NCBI GenBank assembly: GCA_023376005.1
Contig: CM042179.1
Coordinates: 18,921,072-18,985,071 of the forward strand
Direction: 5' to 3'
DNA from: Doryteuthis pealeii
Taxonomy: Eukaryota > Mollusca > Cephalopoda > Myopsida > Loliginidae
Length of the DNA stretch: 64,000 bases
Part shown: positions 58,918-64,000 of the stretch, in pieces
How the letters are laid out: each line of letters begins with the position of its first letter
Position numbering within the stretch: position 1 is the stretch's first letter
Notes under the pieces: generated by a model
What the model saw: only the letters and a program-made list of their open reading frames with translations
The model's database searches: none
What the model was told of the DNA's origin: nothing
Translations under genes and position numbers: made by a program

Positions 58918-61898
58918 TCAGTATCTATCTATCTATCTATCTATATATATTTGCATCTGCTCAAGTTGCTGAACAGGCCAACCCTTGAGTGACAGTCTTT
59001 GGTACACTAAGTGCACACAAACAGTGATGCTTGCTGGGGCTGCCGTTTTCTTTCTTTCTGGTTCTCTTTGCTGTGGAAGCTACTCTTCTCTCTGCATCTA
59101 CCTCCCATGTGTTGGTGTCAATATGGCATATTCTCATATCTCTTCTGCAGACATCTTTGAAACGTAAGCATGGTTTACCTACTGATTGGAAGTCTTTTAC
59201 TAATTTGCCGTACAAAAGGTCTTTGGGAATGCAGCTATTTTCCATCCTCCAGACATGACCAAGCCAGCAAAAGATAGTGAACATGCTCATGTTTGCACAA
59301 TCCAGCATGTTTGTGCTATAGGCACTTTATCCTGTTAGCGGATGTGCAGGATGTGTAAGCACCAAAGGTGGTAATTGTTGAGTTTCCTTTTGTGGTTTGA
59401 GGATATTGTCCATGCTTCGCTACTGTAGAGGAGTGTATGGATAATACAGCCTTTATAGATGCAGTTTGGTCTTCTTAGTGAGGCTGGCATTGTTCCAGAC
59501 TCTCTAGCTCAGTTTGGCCATAACTGCTGCTGCTTTTGCGATTCGGCTGTTGATTTTAGTATCAATGGAGATGGTGGACCCAAGGTACTTGAAGCTCTCC
59601 ATGGATTCCATGCTGCACCCATCAATAGTGATGTTCAGAGGAGTGTCTGCATTTTACGCCATGACTTTTGTCTTACTTAGACTTATGGTAAGTCCAAACT
59701 CCTTGCAAGCATGTGAGAGGCAACTGACAAGCTGTTGCAGGCTTTCCTTAGTGTGAGATGTCAAGGCTGTGTTGTCGGCAAACAGCATTTCACAAATGAG
59801 AACCTTTGTGACTTTACTCTTGGCATGAAGATGAGCAATATTGAACAACTTGCCACCAGCTCTGGTATGAATGTAGACTTCTTTACTGCAGTCCCTGAAG
59901 GTGTACCGGAGAAGCATGGAGAAAAAGATCCCAAAAAGCGAGGGTGCAAGGACACAGTTTTGCTTCACTCTGCTGTTGACTGGAAATGCCTCATATGTTG
60001 TACTATTAAAAGTGCATGGAAGGAAGTGATGATTTCAAGTAGTCTGGATGGGCAGCCAATCTTCTGCAACAGTTTAAAGAGACCACTTTGGTTGACCATG
60101 TCAAACACCTTCATTAGATATATGAATGCAATGTAAAGTGGCATCTGTTGCTCCTGGCACCTTTCCTGCAGCTGTCATAGAGAGAAGATCATGCCCACTG
60201 TTGACGGTCAGATTGGAAACCATACTGGGACTCCAGGTAGATGTGAGAGGCAAGGGCCTGTAGGTGTGCCAGTGAAATGTAAGCAAAAACTTTTCAGATG
60301 ATGGCAAAGAGGGAGATATCTTGGTAATTGTTACAGTTGTTCCTGTCTCTTTTACTCTTGGTAGATCAGAGATGGCATTTAGGGCATTGTCTGTTACAAT
60401 GTTTTGAATTGTGCATGGCTCTAGGTCATGCTCAACACAACGTTGCAGCTGATTCCCTTGATGACTTCTGTCTTAGTCTTGAGTGGTGCAGTTTTTTGTG
60501 ATGGGTAGGCTGGTTGCTTTTTTGATGCCCTCGTACATGACCCTTGCATCTCCAATGTTAGCAGCTGTCTATGTTGCGACACAGGTTTAGCTAGTAGATG
60601 GCACAGTATTGAGCAGTCTGCGGGCTTTATTTTTGGTACTCCTCAAGGTGTTGAGTGTACTATGATTAGGTGCTGCCTTATATGTTAAGAGAGCTCTCTT
60701 TTTCATCTCAATCACAGGCTTCAATTTCCTTTCAGTGCGCTTTGAACCAGTTTGCATTTTTTTCTCTCCTTTTTCCATAGGCAGTGATGGCAGAGTTATA
60801 CATGGCATCTCTGAGGTGAAGCCACATGGCATCGAAGGAGGTTCATCAGGTGTCCTGTTTGCAAGGGCTTCTTGAAGACTATCTAGGAAGTGCTGTGTCT
60901 TTTCTGTGTTGCCTATACAGCATGTTTTTATATGAATGTGACCTCTCTTCTTGAAGTGGTGGATCTTTTTGGGTGTTATTTGCACCCTGCTGGCCACCAT
61001 AGAGTGGTTTCAGTCACAGTCTGCAACGTTAGATTTGCACATCTAGTAATGATAAGATCTAGCTGGTGCCAGAGGTGGGAACACAGATGTCTCCATGACA
61101 CCTGATGGATGTCTTTGCATTTAAAGTAAGTGTTGGTCATGCATAGGCCCTGGTAGCAGCAAAACTCTAGCAGTCTCTGGTTGTTCTCATTCATCTTGCT
61201 GATCCATGTACACCAAGGCAAGTGAGCCAAGCCTAGTGGTCAGCTCCCACTCTAACATTGAAGTTTCCAAGCAGGTATAGATCTTCAGTGTTCGGGATCT
61301 CAGATAATACTGCATCCATGTTCTCATAAACTGATCTTTCTCCTCTGGAGTTGTGTAGAGTGTTGGGATGTACATAGTGATGATGCTTACTGGTCTGAGG
61401 GTGTTCCCATTCAGAGTGTGAGGATTCTCTCATTGCCAGTTGATGGGGGCTCAATGCAAGCAATGAGTGTTCTTCACAGCAAAGTAGACACCATGCTGAC
61501 ATGGTTCATCCAAGGATTTTCCTTGCCAAAAGAAGGTGTAGTTTGCCTCCTTGATTTTGCCATTCTTGGCCAGATGCGTCTCCTGAAGACAGGCAACATC
61601 GTCTGGAGAGTTCTTTGTCGATGATGGCTGTCTTGCGGGCATCACCAATTTGTTGCAGATCAACAGATATACCAGGGTAGCTTGTGAATCCAAGTGCTGG
61701 ATACTTCTTGTTTTTTCTTGCGTTTCTTGCTGCAGACATTTTTGGCCCACCTTTCGAGATGATTCTCTGAGCTCCATACACCCAGTGGAGCAAGCAGGCA
61801 ATGGCGAGACAGCACCTAACTTGCTGTGGGCTGTCTTGCTTAGGGTGGGCAGTAACTGTCCAGTGATGTACGATGATTCCTCCATACACCCACCTCAC
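58918..61898 (-). mobile_element. LINE-c: nearly full-length dead non-LTR retrotransposon, arm C
   Basis: Reverse-complement copy of 45480-48464. Three minus-strand segments read further here than in arm B: endonuclease HLAKNGKIKEANYTFFWQGK (61885-61451 frame), the polymerase core at 59968-59654 with CVLAPSLFGIFFSMLLRYTF and CEMLFADNTALTSHTKE, and the C-terminal part at 59308-58961 with WLGHVWRMENSCIPKDLLYG and CLRFKDVCRRDMRICHIDTN. It ends at a TATC repeat (58922-58948). Confidence 0.88.
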
Positions 61899-62117
61899 CA
61901 GACAAGCCGAGGCATGCCTGATTAAGGTATCTGTTTATTCTCCGACAACTTGATCATGGAACTGGTAGTACTAGTTTACATGGTACTAGTAGCAGGTAGT
62001 AAAGAATAACCCTGACCAGATACATATACATATATGTATTTTCTGAAAGTTGACCGTCAAAACAAACGGACCAAAGTCTATTTTATGAAGTGGAAGTAGA
62101 CAATTGAAGATCATTAT

Positions 62118-62402
62118 TTGACTCCTTTTGAGTTTTTCACACAAGCGTTAGCAGATGGTCTTTCAATGGAGTTTCCTCAGGTCTACAGGACTCTTCTGAA
62201 TATTCTAGCTTCTAGGTATTTTAGCCAATTTCAATAATGCTGTTGTCTGGATGGTCTCCAATTTTTCATCTGATTTCCAGTACCTCCAGTCTTTTTTCTA
62301 AGACTTTTGGGACTGTTCCTAGTATACCAACTACAATTGGTATCACTTTCACCCTCATATTCTACAGCTTTTTAAATTTTCTGGCAAGGTCTGAGTATTT
62401 GT
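62118..62402 (-). mobile_element. LINE-d: C-terminal LINE tail fragment, arm C
   Basis: Counterpart of 44977-45260, on the minus strand here. The VKVIPIVVGILGTVPK block and the LEKRLEVLEIR block are both readable. Confidence 0.65.
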
Positions 62403-63787
62403 CTATAGTAATTTCTTGTGTATTTCTGGTCCAATTTTTAAAATATCTATATGGTTGGAAAGATTATTTTAATCACTAACAAAGCTGAAAATGTAGGACA
62501 GGCTTTGTTAAATAAAATTATATAAAGAGTTATTCTATTTCTTGTATGTAATACAACATAGCTGGTATTTAAAAAGGTATTTCTAAGTCTAAAGTGAATG
62601 TTATTTATATAAATTAATACTATATATGTGTTGTATTAAAATGAAAATGTTGAATAATCTTGTGGTAAACTTAAAAAAATAAAAAAAACTGTTATCCATA
62701 CTCTTATTCTCAAAAATAATTGGTTACAGCATAAAGATACATAAACTTTAAAGTGCCGAATCAGAAAGAACATACAATTTTACATAAGAATGCAAAGTTT
62801 TATCAAAATTACTCCAAAAATAAAGAAAAGGTGAAGAAATTACTTAATTTTTTGTTTTGAAGTGGTCCATGATTTGACATTTTTTTAACAAAATCATGTC
62901 AACTTTTGTACCCCCAATTTTGGGGCTTTTAAATTCTCATAACTTTTGAACCATTGGGGATATTTGCATAATTCAAATAGTTTTAACTCAATTTACAAAG
63001 CTCTATTTAACTAATATGAATAAATAACAATAACTTCAAATTAAAAAAATCAATTGGGAATGCTACATATCTCTGCTATGCTATACCCAGCTGAGATGTA
63101 TGTGATACAGAATCACTCGTTAATTCCACACCCATGTGCGAAAGCTCTGAAGTCTCTGCTGCAGAAGACAAAAATTGGTAAAGCAATGAAACTTAGCATG
63201 TATATGTAAAATTTGCAGGTGAATTTAAATGAAAAACTAATCACTTGAGCTTTTTATAGTAGCAAAGCTTACGGCATCCTGAAATGTTGTAGACATTTGC
63301 ATTTTCAGTGGTTCCATCTGAAAAAATACTTATAAAATCATAAAATCTGTCAAATCATACATCAAAGGAAAGGAAATTGATTCATCACGGTTTTATTGGA
63401 CTGTTAGTTCTGCCATATGCTGTTCTCAAAGTTCAGCTTCTTTGGAATAGTAACTTTTTGTTGCAAAAATGAGTCTCAGTGACCAATTTATGTCCAGTAG
63501 TTTGGAATCTGCATAAAAAGCATTATTTACACAGATTTATCTTAAATGAATCTGGGATTCTCTTTCATTGGGATGAAGGAAATATTTCCAACATAAGGTT
63601 GAGTCTTTTACTTTGTGAAAGAAATACTGCTTTTTATAATTTTAAGGGAATAACTAACTACCATGTTCAGTGGGTAAAATTTTATTTCTACATCAGTCTA
63701 TTATAAATTATATCCAAATGATAAGTTTGGACCAGTAATACTTGAGAAATTGTGATTTAAACTGATTAAGGTCAGAATTTGTTAACG
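62402..63787. mobile_element. TIR-f element, second copy, arm C
   Basis: Counterpart of 43592-44976. It ends at 63787 with gattaaggtcagaatttgtt followed by aacgtcc, the reverse complement of the terminal repeat. Confidence 0.6.
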
Positions 63788-63850
63788 TCCTTCACAATGA
63801 ATGAAACTGCTGTTTGTTGCTAAGATGTAACCACATTGTGAAACAAATTG

Positions 63851-64000
63851 GACGCGTTGTCCATCCAGAAGGCAGTCTACAAGTACAATGCTACACCTAA
63901 AGACAATGTATCCACTGCACCTGCAAACAGGATCTATCAATATGAAGTTAGGGTGAAAGGAGTTAAAGCCATGACAACATTCTCAGGTCCAGGGCACGGC
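63851..64000 (+). mobile_element. Ty3/gypsy integrase C-terminal fragment, arm C (cut by window end)
   Basis: One open plus-strand frame of 50 codons to the window end: DALSIQKAVYKYNATPKDN, then STAPANRIYQYEVRVKGVKA, then TTFSGPGHG. This is the best-preserved copy of this gypsy piece and shows that the frame breaks in arms A and B are partly sequencing noise. The order YNxTPKD, APANxIYxYxVRVxG is typical of the end of Ty3/gypsy integrases. Confidence 0.82.

Larger units (their letters stand above)
53722..64000. repeat. Arm C of the inverted triplication (truncated by the window end)
   Basis: This arm is the reverse complement of 43378-53656 and therefore a direct repeat of 1-8.8 kb, preceded by about 1.45 kb that would lie upstream of the window start in arm A. 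It contains LINE-a, LINE-b, LINE-c, LINE-d, an inverted-repeat element and the start of the gypsy fragment, in the same order and orientation as arm A but with far fewer indels. It stops before the SYVN1 exons. Confidence 0.93.

Overview
The window is animal nuclear DNA: AT-rich, no operons, dense in transposon fossils and simple repeats. Two short exons of a conserved single-copy gene are recognisable: SYVN1 (HRD1, synoviolin), the ER-membrane ubiquitin ligase of ER-associated degradation. The exon peptides look invertebrate. With the very large introns and many RTE/CFDP2-like LINE remnants, a mollusc and perhaps a cephalopod is my best guess, but this is inference.

The dominant structure is that the 64 kb hold only about 27 kb of distinct sequence, present about 2.4 times in alternating orientation. 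Arm A (1-26439) is the reverse complement of arm B (26661-53656). Arm C (53722-64000) is the reverse complement of the end of B, so it repeats the start of A in the same direction. Two fold points separate the arms: a 221-nt unmatched loop (26440-26660) and a 65-nt loop (53657-53721). The arms differ mainly by one-base insertions and deletions. Arm A is much the noisiest, with indels even inside the conserved SYVN1 exons and bursts near 8.6-9.6 kb and 15.0-15.5 kb. The simplest reading is a fold-back (read-through) noisy long read left in an assembly. A real inverted triplication is possible but less likely.

Layout of the distinct locus, read along arm B. 26661-31527: intronic sequence with a SINE-like copy (28090-28345) and an antisense LINE C-terminal fragment (29220-30470). 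31528-31620: SYVN1 exon. 31621-38751: 7.1-kb intron holding a 1.3-kb element with terminal inverted repeats and related degenerate repeats (33805-37640). 38752-38904: next SYVN1 exon. 39055-39174: four copies of a 30-bp minisatellite. 41627-41870: remnant of a repeat-borne protein. 43245-43530: Ty3/gypsy integrase C-terminal fragment. 43592-44976: second inverted-repeat element. 44977-45260: LINE tail fragment. 45480-48464: a nearly full-length dead LINE (endonuclease to 3' tail). 48815-51110: a second dead LINE in the opposite direction. 51218-51560: a LINE C-terminal fragment with a zinc finger. About 53657-53748: a second gypsy integrase fragment, in the loop at the fold.

No intact mobile-element gene is present; all reverse transcriptases are broken by stops and frameshifts. 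Apart from the two SYVN1 exons I can support no working gene. I found no rRNA, intact tRNA gene, CRISPR array or bacterial-type gene system. The oddest features are the folded architecture, the loop that carries gypsy coding sequence, the GC-rich insertion private to arm A, and the inverted-repeat element family in the SYVN1 intron.
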